Part shown: one piece after another, positions 52,671 to 63,982 of the stretch
How the letters are laid out: every line of letters starts with the position of its first letter
How positions within the stretch are numbered: position 1 is the stretch's first letter
From: Azadirachta indica
Taxonomy: Eukaryota; Streptophyta; Magnoliopsida; Sapindales; Meliaceae
Direction of reading: 5' to 3'
Assembly: GCA_022749755.1 (NCBI GenBank)
Contig: CM040449.1
Location: forward strand, 6,777,157 to 6,841,156
DNA length: 64,000 nt
Program-made: the position numbers and the translations under genes
Notes under the pieces: generated by a model
The model's input: only the letters and a program-made list of their open reading frames with translations
Told to the model about the DNA's origin: nothing
Database searches by the model: none

Positions 52671-54996
52671 GCCAAACAGTATCTCTTTCTTTTATCTCCA
52701 TTTTTATTCTTCTTCTTCTTTTTCTTTTTTTCTTTTTCTTTGTTGTGAATTAACTGGTTAGAAATTATTTGGTTAATACATAAAAGAGAGACACGCAGAT
52801 AGAGACATGGATCAGCGAGAATATAAGAATTCTTACATAATTAATTTTTATTAATAATATATTGTATTATAATTGGCATTCGAAAAAAAATAATAAGATA
52901 TGATAATTATTTTATTTTTAATTTTTGTGGACGATGGATTTCCGTACATGTATAGACACGCTGGTGCTGCCCACCTCATAGCATAATGAGTTGTACCTTC
53001 TACTCTCTGGCCCCTCTGCTCCCTTTATAAATATTATTGCGATAAATGCAAATTCAATTTACATATCACCTCCCCACATTTTCTTTGCACCATTTTTTTT
53101 TTTACTGTTCTCAAATTTTGGGGTGGGGTGAAAGTACGTAAGCATGTACGATTTAGGTGTATTTTTTAAATTCCTTTTAATTGTTTTTCAACCTTCAATT
53201 TTACTTACTTTCTTTTTTTTTTTCCAATTCCAAGGTTACAGCTGTTAGATTTTCAGTAATATGTTATGATGATAGTTTGATACGGTAAGTAGAAAATTTT
53301 GTTGGTGAAAATTTTGAATAAATAAATTACATTTGAATTAACACAAATGTAATTTATTTATTATTTATATCGTTTTTTAAATTTAAAATATGATTTATTT
53401 AGTTAAATATTATTTATTAATTTAAAAATAATTATTTGTTTAAGATATGTTTAATTAATCGTAATATTAATTTTTATATAAATTATAATATTTAATATTT
53501 TTTTATGTAACAATAATATAAAAGTTTATATTTATTATATGTTCTATAATAACAGATATAAAGATGGATTAATACATGGGCCTTAAAATTATTATACGTT
53601 AATATTTAGTTGTTGAAGTGGTTTAAAGTCAAAAACCCATATATATATGGTATATTTTGGATTTTACATCGATCGAAGTGATTAATCCAAAGTTAATTTT
53701 ACTTGAAAAATATTTAAAAGTTTATGAATAATTACAGTTTACTTTAAAAGGGAAAAAATTACTTGAAGGGGAAAGAGTCGGCGTATTTATTTGGTTTATA
53801 TATAAATATATAATATCAACTATCAATTATTAATTTTATCACAATAATATTTATTGATGTGATGGACAGCACTGCACTCGGCCAGATAGAGTGTTTGTGA
53901 AAAGCTATTGTCACATCAATCAGCAATATTAATCCAATTTTTTCTTTTTTCTAAAAGTACTTATCTCTATTCTTAATTAATATAATATTAAAATATTTTT
54001 GTAAGCAAAGACTATTAAATATTTTGATTCCGTTATTGTGATAGTGCTATGCTATTATTACGTAACTTATATTTTATAAATATAAAAAAATTTATCAGAG
54101 TGAAAATGATGTGATATTATAAGATCGTCTTTTTAAAATCTTTATAAAACTCTTTTTTTATCATATTAAAATAATAAAAAAAATTTATAACATCTCATTA
54201 ATTCAAAAAATAACTATCATTTTATTTTTTTTAAAATTCTTAATATTTTTAATAAAAATGATTGATTAATTTTTTAAAAATATATTCAATTAATTTATAA
54301 CATCCAATTTTTTATTTAAATTTATATTATGATAGAAAAAAATTTCTTTACTATCAATTTTTTATGATTTTTAAAATTTTATGAATTTTTAAAAAAATTA
54401 TTATTTATTTAATCTAGAATTTGAAAAGAAAAAGAAAATTTATGACAAATAAAAAGGTAATAAAAATAAAAATAAATTATAAGTGGAATGAATTATAAAG
54501 AATATTTAAACTAAAATATGCTGAGTTTAATAGTTTTTTATTTAGTTTTAAAATTAAAATTAAAGGAAAAAAAAATGAAAGGATCTCAGTGCCGTCACAC
54601 TAATTTACAAATTACACTTCAGAAAGCAGGATGGTCAACCCCAAAATATCTGACTCAAGAAATCCATCATGGTTTCCAAAACAGACGCCGGTAATGTTGT
54701 AAGCTTTTTTTAAAAAAAAAATTAGGGGTACTTCAGTTTATTAATTAATTAATTAATTTTCACGAAATTCTTGAAAAGGACTGCCAAATATCAATAGAAG
54801 ATTTTAACATCCGAGATGATAATAAGTGGAAGTTGGTATCGCGGAAAACTGACGACAAAATGATGTACGTATGAATGTATGTATGTATTTATCATCGGAT
54901 AAGGAATTTTATAGTTGTATAAAATTATTCTAGGAGGCTTGTGGTCCCAAAAGCAAAACGAGTTACTTTTTAATTTCTTTCATGTTCTTTACTATT

Positions 54997-55029
54997 TAAA
55001 ATTAAATTAAATTAAATTAAATTAAATTA
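54997..55029. repeat. (TTAAA)n pentanucleotide microsatellite
   Basis: Six to seven tandem copies of a TTAAA unit in intergenic DNA. Confidence 0.85.
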
Positions 55030-55600
55030 TAAAAAATTAGATTAAGTACTAATTCTTATTTTCTTAATGTAATAAATAGAATTAAAAAAATATTTATTGA
55101 CTAAATTAAACAATTCAAAGAAATCAAAGACTGCCGTACGAATTTATTTTCAAAATATTTTTTTCTAATATCTTATAAACCAAAAGGCTGAAGAAAGAAA
55201 AAGAGTTAGGTTATTATTTTACAAAATTTGTTTTTGAAAACAGAAAATTTATTCTCAAAATATAAAATAAAAAGTAGATAATAATATTTTATAGTTTTCA
55301 ATCATTTTCAGGAACATCTCTTTAAACAAATTACTTTTTTAAAATATTTTCAAATATATTAATTATTAAAAACAATTTTCAAAAAAAAAAGTTTCATTTA
55401 GATATATTCTTAATATTATCAGCATTTTATCTTATGTTTTTTTTTTTTTTTTAATTTTAATTTTTGAATATCTCTTTACATCCTTACATTACAAACTCGT
55501 GACTTTGATATCTTTACCAGAAGGTGGAGGTGAGTAGTGGGCCCATCTGTGGCTTTTCTTTTCTCTGCGTTCGTCGAAGGTTTGCTTTTTCTGCGAAATC

Positions 55601-55626
55601 TATATATATATATATATATATATATA
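55601..55626. repeat. (TA)13 microsatellite
   Basis: Thirteen TA units in intergenic DNA. Confidence 0.9.
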
Positions 55627-55862
55627 AATATATATCGTCGATAAAAAGTAGTGACTTCGCTCGTAAGGATCAAATTTTGAGCTGTGTCCTATATGGCTAT
55701 ATCTATCACCCAAACACCAACCAACCGGCCAATATTTAATCTGATTCCCCTAAAAAGAATGCCCTTACTACTGGACTTAGCTTTGAATTTGAATAAATTC
55801 CATCGAAAAATATAATAAATATCAAATTTAAGAAGAAGATTTCATGCAGCAATAGCACAAGT

Positions 55863-55867
<5 letters not shown>

Positions 55868-55898
<31 letters not shown>
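55868..55898. repeat. (TA)n microsatellite
   Basis: About fifteen TA units in intergenic DNA. Confidence 0.9.
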
Positions 55899-55900
<2 letters not shown>

Positions 55901-57325
55901 CGTGTACTGGATTGGATTCTCCTTCCTGCTGCTTGTGACACGATTGTGTGTGTATCCAAACAGAATCTATTTCCTAACCCCACTTCACCGGACACCGATA
56001 CTTCCAACTTTCAAGGCAAATTTTCATATGTAGATGGACCACTCCACACCATAACCACTCGTATTACAAATCAAAATATATCTACCGAGCCAAAATTAAG
56101 GGATTGTTTCAGTATTGTTGACTTACAACAGTCCAATTATAACTTTAAAGTCAAACCATTTCTATGTCAATCGGTTTATAAATTCAATTATAACGACTCC
56201 TCTAACTGCTCCAAAATATTATTTTTGACAAAATTAATTAATTTTAATTTTCTTCGTCCATGTCCTCTTCTGAACATGAATTGATTTTAATTTGTTGCAT
56301 CTGGAAAGAACATAAATTGATAAAATAAACCTAACTTTGTGCACACCAAGAAAGAATCACTTCACTGCAGCTGGATGTGGATGCCAATTTCTTCAAATTA
56401 AGAAACAAACTGAGCACCTGATTGGATCGAATGATTCATAATCTGGGGACACAACACTATGTATTTATTTAATTTTTAATTTTTAAATTTTAAAACTTAG
56501 TGCACAGTTCCTTTTTTTTATTTTTTCCCCTCTTGCTCGCCTTTCAAGATGACCATTTACATCATTGAGTGGCCACATGTCAGCTCATGTGCACGCGTAC
56601 GTACTACCATTCTATTACAATATTTACACCCGTCTTTCAATCGCAATACATTTTTAATACAATCTACTGGAATGTATGTAGTTTCACACTTCTTTTTAAT
56701 ATAAGATATTTGTTTCTTTATCCTTTTTTTTTTTTTTTTTTTTTAAATAACGTTGATAAACTAGAAGATTAAAACAAAACGGAAAGAATAGTTAAGAGCT
56801 TTATAATTAGTGTTATTTAGGATGGGCCAGGATTAGTGAAAAGGAGTAAGGCCCATAACCCTTTTTTAAAAGTTGAAGTGAAATACAATCAATGGCAATA
56901 GGATCCCTTTGTCTCTGCCTTCTGTTAGACTTAGGTTGAATTGGCGAGAGGGCCCATTAAAAGAGATATAGGAGCGTTTGGGTGTTGCTCATAGTCATAA
57001 AACGTGTCAGTCACGTCTGCATGTCTCCTCGTCCAAGTCTCCAGTTTTGTTGATTCTTGGGCCGCATTTAAAATTTTTTCATTTCCAGTAACGTGTCATG
57101 GGAAGATTAATGAGACGCTTTTGTAAATTCCCTTTAAAACCGTGAAAATATTTTCACTTGAACAACAGCAAAATAATAAATATTTTTATATTCAAATAAG
57201 TACGATCATTGAAAAATATTGTTCACATCAAATAATGATATTCACGCTATATTTCAATAGCAATAGTTACACTTTAATATTTATTACTTACACAATCGTA
57301 TAAAACTATTAACTAATTAATAAAT

Positions 57326-57925
57326 GCGTAATCTTCAATTTACTTTTTTGTATATTAACAAATTTTACTTAACTCTCAAACTTATTGTAAATCATCAACT
57401 TGTCTCTAATTCGTTAAATTTGACACTTCAAAAAGTAAAACTGTAATTTATAATTTTAAATTAATAAAAAATATTTTTTTTCTTCCTTAAACTATTCATT
57501 CTTCTTCTTCCTTATTCTCTTTCTCCCTCTATTTTTTTGGTCTTTCATCTTCGCTCTCTATTCCTTTCTTCTTCTTCTTTCTCTATTATTTTTTTCTCTT
57601 TTTTTCCTCTTCTTTTTCTTCTTGTTCTCTCTCCATTCACTTTCCTTTTTTATTTCTCTTTTTTTCCTCCTCTTTATTTTTCTCTTTATTTATTTTCTTT
57701 TTTTCCTCTTCTTCTTCTCTTCTCTCTATTCCTTTTCTTTTTCTTTTTTTTAAGAGATGATTATGTCATTTTAGTTGTATGATATGTTGTAAAAGGTATT
57801 ATTGTTTTTTTTATCGATCAACTTAGGTCAACATTTAATCTAACAGTTAAATTTAATGATCAGAAGACACTAATGACTTACAATATATCTTTGGATAGAG
57901 TAAAAGGAAAAATTGAGGATTACCC
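57326..57925. mobile_element. Non-autonomous Mutator-like (MULE/MITE) element, 600 bases
   Basis: The 9-base sequence TTAATAAAT flanks the unit on both sides (57317-57325 and 57926-57934), the target-duplication length of Mutator-like elements. The termini are imperfect inverted repeats: left GCGTAATCTTCAATTTAC, right (reverse complement) GGGTAATCCTCAATTTTTC. Similarity continues inward for roughly 100 bases (left ATTGTAAATCATC, right ATTGTAAGTCAT). The core, about 57480-57750, is almost pure pyrimidine (CT-rich) and encodes nothing. It has no transposase, so it depends on another copy. Confidence 0.8.
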
Positions 57926-57934
57926 TTAATAAAT

Positions 57935-58484
57935 ATTATTTTATAATTTATGAATTTTATTTATTAATAAAGAAATGTCACCTTGTATAGAAGAAGAATT
58001 TTAGATAAGTAATGTTATTCTCGATGTTTTAAGTATATTTATTTAAATTTTAATTAAAGAAACGCTTTTTTTTTTAACAATAATTAATATTTTTATATTA
58101 AATTTTAGAATGATTCTTTTTCGAATATAAATTTTGGAATGACTCACAAACAATAATTTCGATTTCTTCCAAATATTTAAAAAATTTTGCTTTTGAATCA
58201 GCCGAGTCCTTGGTGGCAGAAAAAGGAAAATCGGTAGCGGAATTGGGAAAGGGTAGAAAAAGGCTTCCTTAGCTATTGAGTAATATTTAAATCGCGTAGA
58301 GCGCATGAACTCGTGCGAAATCATTTTTTGAAACTGGTAGGACCAAAATACCCTTAGCTGAAATTTCATTTCCTTTTAAAAATGGAAAATTTATGTATCT
58401 AAAGATCGTCATTTTTACCTTCTGGAAAACAGTTCTGGCATTTTTCTCACTTCCCAAACAAGAAGACCTAAACCCAGAAAAATA
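57935..58484. other. Intergenic region and leader of the J-domain gene
   Basis: Sequence between the Mutator-like element and the start codon at 58485. I found no clear TATA box. The last ~60 bases are a typical A/C-rich plant leader (AAACCCAGAAAAATAATGG). Confidence 0.5.
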
Positions 58485-59462
58485 ATGGAACCAAAACCCG
58501 AAAGAGTTGAAGCCGAACGCTTGCTCGGAGTCGCGGAGAAGCTCCTAAACCAACGCGATTTAAATGGGTCAAAAGAATTTGCAATTCTGGCCCAAGAAAC
58601 CGAACCCCTCCTGGACGGCTCAGATCAGATCTTGGCGGTGGTGGAGGTTCTCCTCGCCTCAGACAAGCGCATAAACAATCACCACGACTGGTACTCCATC
58701 TTGCAAATCGACCAGCGAACCGACGATCAGGGTCTCATCAAGAAACAGTATCGCAAACTTGCCCTGCTCCTACACCCAGACAAAAACAAGTATGCCTTCG
58801 CAGATCAAGCGTTCACTCTCGTCGCTGAAGCGTGGGCTGTGTTATCCGACCCGCGGAAGAAATCGCCTTACGATCACGAGCTAAATCTTTTTACGAAGAT
58901 CGATTTAAGCAATTTGGATTCCATGCAACAAGGTAAATTGCCTGTAAGGAGGAATCAGAGGCCTAGTAATACAAAGAGAAATAACTCCAGAGGCGATAGC
59001 AACAGTAGAGATTTGCAAAACGAGGATCAACGGTCGAGATTGTCGAGTTTCTGGACAGCTTGTCCGTACTGTTACATCTTGTACGAGTATCCGAGAGTTT
59101 ACGAGAATTGTTGTTTACGGTGTGAGAATTGCAAGAGGGGGTTTCATGCGGCGTTGATTCCGAATTTACCACCGCTGGTTCCGGGAAAGGAGGCTTATTA
59201 CTGCTGCTGGGGTTTCTTTCCTTTGGGGTTTGTTGCTGGAAATTCGGAAAATGGTGGGGCGCCCACAGCGTCAGCCACAGCTGGGTTTCCTAATTGGATG
59301 CCTCCACTGTTTACAGGTGGGAATATTGGTGGTGGTGGTGGTGACGATGTGGCGCCAAGGCCCAAGGTGGATGAAAACGCAAAGGCAAAGGCAAATGCAA
59401 ATGCAAATGCTCGTGGAGTGGCGCCTAAGAAGAGGGGAAGGCCGAGGAAGAATCAACCGTAG
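58485..59462 (+). CDS. J-domain (DnaJ-like) protein with zinc-binding segment and AT-hook
   Basis: Single-exon gene, 325 residues. The N-terminal helical region (about 5-60) is the type found in plant J proteins that start with ERLLGVAEKLL. The J domain spans about 67-131 with the HPD motif at 97-99, which stimulates Hsp70 ATPase. A Cys-rich segment follows (FWTACPYC at about 189-196, CCLRCENC at 209-216, FHA), probably zinc-binding and also typical of this family. The C-terminus has poly-Gly, an AKAKANANANA repeat and the AT-hook KKRGRPRK (315-322), implying a nuclear, DNA-associated co-chaperone. The start is the first ATG of a plant-type leader. GC content is well above the flanks. Function of this subfamily is not established; role in the nucleus is inference. 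Confidence 0.92.
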   Translation: MEPKPERVEAERLLGVAEKLLNQRDLNGSKEFAILAQETEPLLDGSDQILAVVEVLLASDKRINNHHDWYSILQIDQRTDDQGLIKKQYRKLALLLHPDKNKYAFADQAFTLVAEAWAVLSDPRKKSPYDHELNLFTKIDLSNLDSMQQGKLPVRRNQRPSNTKRNNSRGDSNSRDLQNEDQRSRLSSFWTACPYCYILYEYPRVYENCCLRCENCKRGFHAALIPNLPPLVPGKEAYYCCWGFFPLGFVAGNSENGGAPTASATAGFPNWMPPLFTGGNIGGGGGDDVAPRPKVDENAKAKANANANARGVAPKKRGRPRKNQP

Positions 59463-59479
59463 GTGTGACTAGTGTTTTA

Positions 59480-61673
59480 TTTATGACGTTTATAAGGTTG
59501 AGGAGTATTGCAATTCGACCAATTGCAATGTTTTTGGCACATGTATTGATAGAAGTCTATAGCTGGATGAAAGAAGATTGTCTTTTTTGTCTCGAGGAGA
59601 GGAGGCCGAGGCTGCGCTGCTCATTTTGTGAAATTTCTAGGTACTGTTGTTGTAGTTGTTTCTTTATCTAAGTAACTGCTTTTGTAGGTGTAAACATGAT
59701 TATATGCAGCCATATTAATTTTTACAGAGCTCTTAGCCACTGATCCGAGCCTTGTATATAACTTCCAGTTGAATGCACTGTCTTTTTGGTTTGGATGTAT
59801 AGTGTATATGGTTTATCATCAATTCATCATTGTATAATTATTGACCAGTTAAATCATGATAGGATTAACTGTTACACAGATATTGCTCCATAGATGTTTG
59901 TGTATAGGATTTGTTTGAACATCAGCATTTTTCTCATCACCGATAGATGATACTACTTATTCCTGCATACATTTTTGCAATGATGGAAATTGAAATATTG
60001 CAGAACTCTCTCCATTTTGTTGTTGTTAGATAGTTGAGTTCTATGTTACTTTATATTATTAAAACTGGAGGTGCCTTTATCGTATATGAGGCGTATGTTG
60101 ACATTTATTGCTAACTTATAATTTTTATTTTTGGCAGAGAATATCTTGTGATTGGAAAATGGTATCATCTGCTAACGATAAACCTGTTTCCACAAAAAGG
60201 AGGCTTGTTTTTTGCACACTTGCCATGATTAAACATGAAGAGAATGAAAATCGTGCGTACCAAATGATCTAATGAAGGAAGCATAGAGAACTTTTGAGAT
60301 GGGAATCGAGAAAAACAGATATTGATCTCCGAGTCATCTCACAAATGATCTCACTTTGTCTTCCCTTAAACAATTTTTAAAGAAGGGTACGTTCACACAG
60401 CTACGCGAGAGCATGCCTTCCTCTGCAGACAATAATTGAATAAAAGAAATTATTGGGTACAGAAACTTGGGATGTGATAGTTCAGTGATTTCTCTGAGGC
60501 CCCTACAAATTTCTAATATGGTTTTGATAGCAGTCCATATCAATTCTATGCTTCGGCTTTGTTCAACTGTACCAATAATTAAATATATTATGGACATGTT
60601 TGTATTGAATGCTCCTCAATTTTCCTCAAGACTCGAATAGGATAGCTTTGTCACTGTGCAAAATCACTGAATTTTCCTTTAGATTACAAGCACCGTGGAT
60701 CTCTGCGGTTGATGTTGAGCTGCAAACTGACAGTTTCCATAAGCAAACATTATAAGATGCAGCATGCTGCAGACTGGGAACCAGAGAGCACCAGTCTCGT
60801 CGTCCTGTTTCATTCGTTAGGGTGGTTCCACCCCAAATCTTTATTAACCACAAATCCCACTCCACTTCTCTCCAAGCAAAATTAAATTCCATTCGTTTGT
60901 CAAACCATCCAGGGAGACGCGTTTATACTACATTCAGGATGTACCCAATTGTCCCACTGTTCAAAGCAAAATTTGGTTGGTTCGGTTCGTTGAAAAATTA
61001 TGCCAATACGTTAAAACTGCTGTACTGGGTCATTATCCGAAGGCAAAGTACCTCTTTGCAGTGACTTAGACACTACTTAACGACCATCCCTGTACTGTAG
61101 ATAGAATGAATTGGAATCTACTTATCCTCATCCCACCCACAAGCTTCCTTCAATTTGAATCATTCAAGAGAAGGTTTGCATTCGTGATGTCTTCTACCTA
61201 GTTTTGAAAGCACGATTGAAAGAATATGTAGTTAACATCAACTTTTAAGAAAAATCACTTTTAACTTTTGATTAATATTTGATATTTTGTGATTTCTTCC
61301 CTCAAAAATGGCTTCAAATCCAAAATACTTCAATCCAACAAGACACCACATGTAGCTTCACTTTGGGAATGAAGGAAAGGCATCACTTCCATCCCAACAA
61401 TATAGCACCTTGGGACTTGAAAGAGGAGAATAAGGAGAAGTAACAACTGTTTTTTAAATCACAAGAAAGTTTTATAAACATCCAGATTATGAATCATACT
61501 GGACCCGTAAAAAATGAAAAACAGATGTCCAACTTTTGATCATAAGAAAGCAGTTTCAATGGCACGAACAAATTGAAACTCATGGAATGGGTGTATTACC
61601 AATGCACCAATTTAATGTATATAAGAAACTTGTTAGGATAGTAGAGTAAGGAAACACAAAACATAACCCAACC
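59480..61673. other. Intergenic region
   Basis: It includes the 3' UTR of the J-domain gene and possibly that of the small Cys-rich gene. A 9-base inverted repeat with a 5-base loop (ATTGCAATT...AATTGCAAT) lies at 59507-59529. A perfect 14-base palindrome (TGCAGCATGCTGCA) lies at 60758-60771. No coding frame is supported. Confidence 0.5.
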
Positions 61674-62060
61674 CTATGATGAGATAACAGAGGAATTTGA
61701 TAACCTAAGGCATTCACTTTGGCACTTCCTAAGACAGATGTCGTTCCAATTGGGTACTTGGTGTTGATTAACACAAACCGTTCTTGCACATGCATCTGCG
61801 CAAGCATCAATCTGAGAAACACCACAAACAGTGACGCAAGTATCAATGGTTGGGTCTTTAGATAATGAACCAACCTTCTTTAGCATCCTCTTTGAAGTGC
61901 ACACCCTCTCACACACAAAGATATCATCAGAGCTCTTCTCACGCCCTCTTGCACTCTTTAGCCTCTGCTCTTCTGCTCTCCTTTTCTTCATCCTCAGAGC
62001 TTGCCCCATTATTACAGCTGGTATAGCTGTGCCTAACAGTGACCACCACGGATCCACCAT
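61674..62060 (-). CDS. Small plant protein with N-terminal hydrophobic segment and CX3C-rich tail
   Basis: 128 residues, single coding exon; I do not recognise a named family. Residues 3-22 (DPWWSLLGTAIPAVIMGQAL) are hydrophobic and may form a membrane anchor. A very basic stretch follows (RMKKRRAEEQRLKSARGR). The second half has cysteines in CX3C spacing: CERVC, CVTVC, CADAC and CLRKCQSEC, plus lone Cys residues. Twin CX3C or CX9C patterns occur in disulfide-relay substrates of the mitochondrial intermembrane space, but the spacing here does not fit small Tims exactly. The ATG follows directly after a predicted leader-intron acceptor (TTTTCAATAG|GCATGG), whose donor is near 62681 (GAATTCCAG|GTTAG). 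The consistent frame and leader intron support a real gene. Confidence 0.75.
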   Translation of the reverse strand: MVDPWWSLLGTAIPAVIMGQALRMKKRRAEEQRLKSARGREKSSDDIFVCERVCTSKRMLKKVGSLSKDPTIDTCVTVCGVSQIDACADACARTVCVNQHQVPNWNDICLRKCQSECLRLSNSSVISS

Positions 62061-62062
62061 GC

Positions 62063-62681
62063 CTATTGAAAACAAAAACTTGAATATAAAACTGCGAAAG
62101 AGGAATTTCTACAAACAGATTTAGAACAATTGAAGCTTGAACCGAACTATTTATATAAATTCAAATTCAATAATACTCACTTTCTAGGATAAGCCCAATT
62201 TTTATTTGGCAAAATTTAAAAATAAAATGGGGTTATTATTTATATAGAGATATGAAACACTCAAAACTCCCACTATGCTTTACAACTAACAATTTAATTC
62301 CCGCAACAATAATCAAACCCAAATAAATTAAATTCATCAAGTAAGGACGCAACTTTGTTTAACAATTTAAGTCCTACATATCAAAATTATTAAGAACTCA
62401 CAAAAGCAAACCAAACCAAGGAACTGTATAGCTTACTCTTGAACAAAATTGAGCTTAATTCAACCGGATTGATACATAATGTTGCTAAGTGACCAGTATT
62501 CTGAATTTAAAAACCAAATTTATTATCTCTCTTTCAACAATTTAAACTGAAAATATGGAATCCCTAGTCTAATAAATCGATCATGTAGAACCGTAGATAC
62601 TCAGAAATTATATATTTTTTATTCTTTAAGACCTCGTACACAGGCGTAATTAAGCAAGAGAGAGGAGGAAAAGATCTAACC
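62063..62681 (-). other. Leader intron of the small Cys-rich gene
   Basis: Donor GAATTCCAG|GTTAGATC and acceptor TTTTCAATAG bracket a 619-base AT-rich intron in the 5' leader. The upstream leader exon runs from about 62682 to 62790. Confidence 0.55.
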
Positions 62682-63027
62682 TGGAATTCTTGACGGTGAG
62701 AGTGACGAAGGAAGGAGAGGGACTAGAAGGGTCTTTCGAGGAATGAAAAATGTGCAAGAAAATCCAACAAACTTAATGTAGAATCTGCGCACTGGTGGCG
62801 CATGTTAGCCTTACTCTTCACGGAGTGTCTGTTTTAAAATCAGGGAAATTGCTGCTCTGGGATAACGGCACATGCCATGGAGATTTGTAAGCGGCTAGCT
62901 TCGTGCTAGGGTCAGAGAGATATTTTAAATAATGAAAATTTAACGAAAATGAGCTAACACTTGAAGTGAATTTTCGATAATAATTACTATTTAAAATATC
63001 TTTTAAAAATAATTATCTCAAATTTTT

Positions 63028-63113
63028 TTAGACCAAAACACCTTATGTGAATGTGTTTGATGGTCATTTTTTAAAAATTTTTATGAGGGTATTTTGATCT
63101 AAATTGATCATTT
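63028..63113. repeat. Imperfect inverted repeat
   Basis: TAGACCAAAACACCTTATG and, about 50 bases later, ATGAGGGTATTTTGATCTA form two arms of a hairpin with a few mismatches. Structure of this kind is common in short plant MITEs; no target duplication was identified. Confidence 0.5.
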
Positions 63114-63236
63114 TTGTAATATATATTATATGATGGTCATTTAAGAAAACCAATAACTAATATTAGTTACTGTTAAAAATTTTTCTTTAATAATTACATA
63201 TAAATATAAAGAGAATGACAGTGGGACTCCAATTTT

Positions 63237-63982
63237 AAAAATAAATATCAAATAATTATTTAAAATAAAAATATTTGTCATCATATCCCTTTCGTTCATT
63301 TTTTTTCTATCACTGTAAGGTTTTAACTGGCTTTAACTATTAAAATAACAAAAAATACTTCTAATTTATATTGACCAATGTAAATTATATAAATATCCTT
63401 AATTTTTTAAAAAAAAAATTATAAAATATAACTTTATTTTTATTAAAAATAATAAAAATAAACTATTATTAAAAACTTTACCTTTTTCACCTAAGAAACC
63501 AACTTTAAAACTAAAAAAAAAATCTTTCATTATGCATAAAAAACTTATAAGTTTAACATAAATTAATCTTGTTGTCGTTACTGTCATTGTATATAAAATA
63601 ATTGCAATTATCTCCATGTGATTATCATTTCTCAATCATTTTGTCGATCATCTTGATCTTAATCTTATAGCAATCTCCATTGCCATCAATGAGAAGAAAA
63701 GAAGAAAAGGGAGGAGCAAAATCTAGAAAGAGAAAAAAAGAATTACGAAGAAATTAAAGAAGAAGAAAAGAAGAAAAAATCGGAGAAAAAGAAAGATTTA
63801 GAAAGAGAAAGAAAAATAAGTTAGTTTTTTAAATTAAATATAATTTATCTATTTTTTAATTTTATTTTTATATTATAATGATTATTATACCCCTTTTCAC
63901 TATAATAATAACGAAAAATGTAATAAGAGGAGTATTATTGACAATTATTTTCAGTTTAGGTGGTTATTTGATATTTATTTAA
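63237..63982. mobile_element. Putative second inverted-repeat element with purine-rich core
   Basis: The left arm begins AAAATAAATATCAAATAA at about 63237. The right arm, read as reverse complement from 63982, begins TTAAATAAATATCAAATAA, and similarity continues for some 60 bases into each arm. The core at about 63690-63825 is almost pure purine (GA-rich). No transposase sequence is seen and I could not find a clear target duplication, so class and exact ends are uncertain. Confidence 0.5.

Larger units (their letters stand above)
52750..57310. other. Long AT-rich intergenic region upstream of the MADS-box gene
   Basis: About 4.5 kb without a believable coding frame. It contains several simple repeats: (TTAAA)n near 54997-55029, (TA)13 at 55601-55626 and an AT run at 55868-55898. 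I could not pair ends of a transposon here except for the element starting at 57326. Confidence 0.6.

Noticed and set aside
57537..57782. Open frame of 81 codons, rich in Phe, Leu and Ser, resembling a membrane protein
   Set aside because: It is the translation of the pyrimidine-rich core of the Mutator-like element; low complexity and no family resemblance.
60334..60597. 87-codon open frame on the minus strand
   Set aside because: No recognisable domain, no leader or splice context, and composition like the surrounding non-coding DNA.
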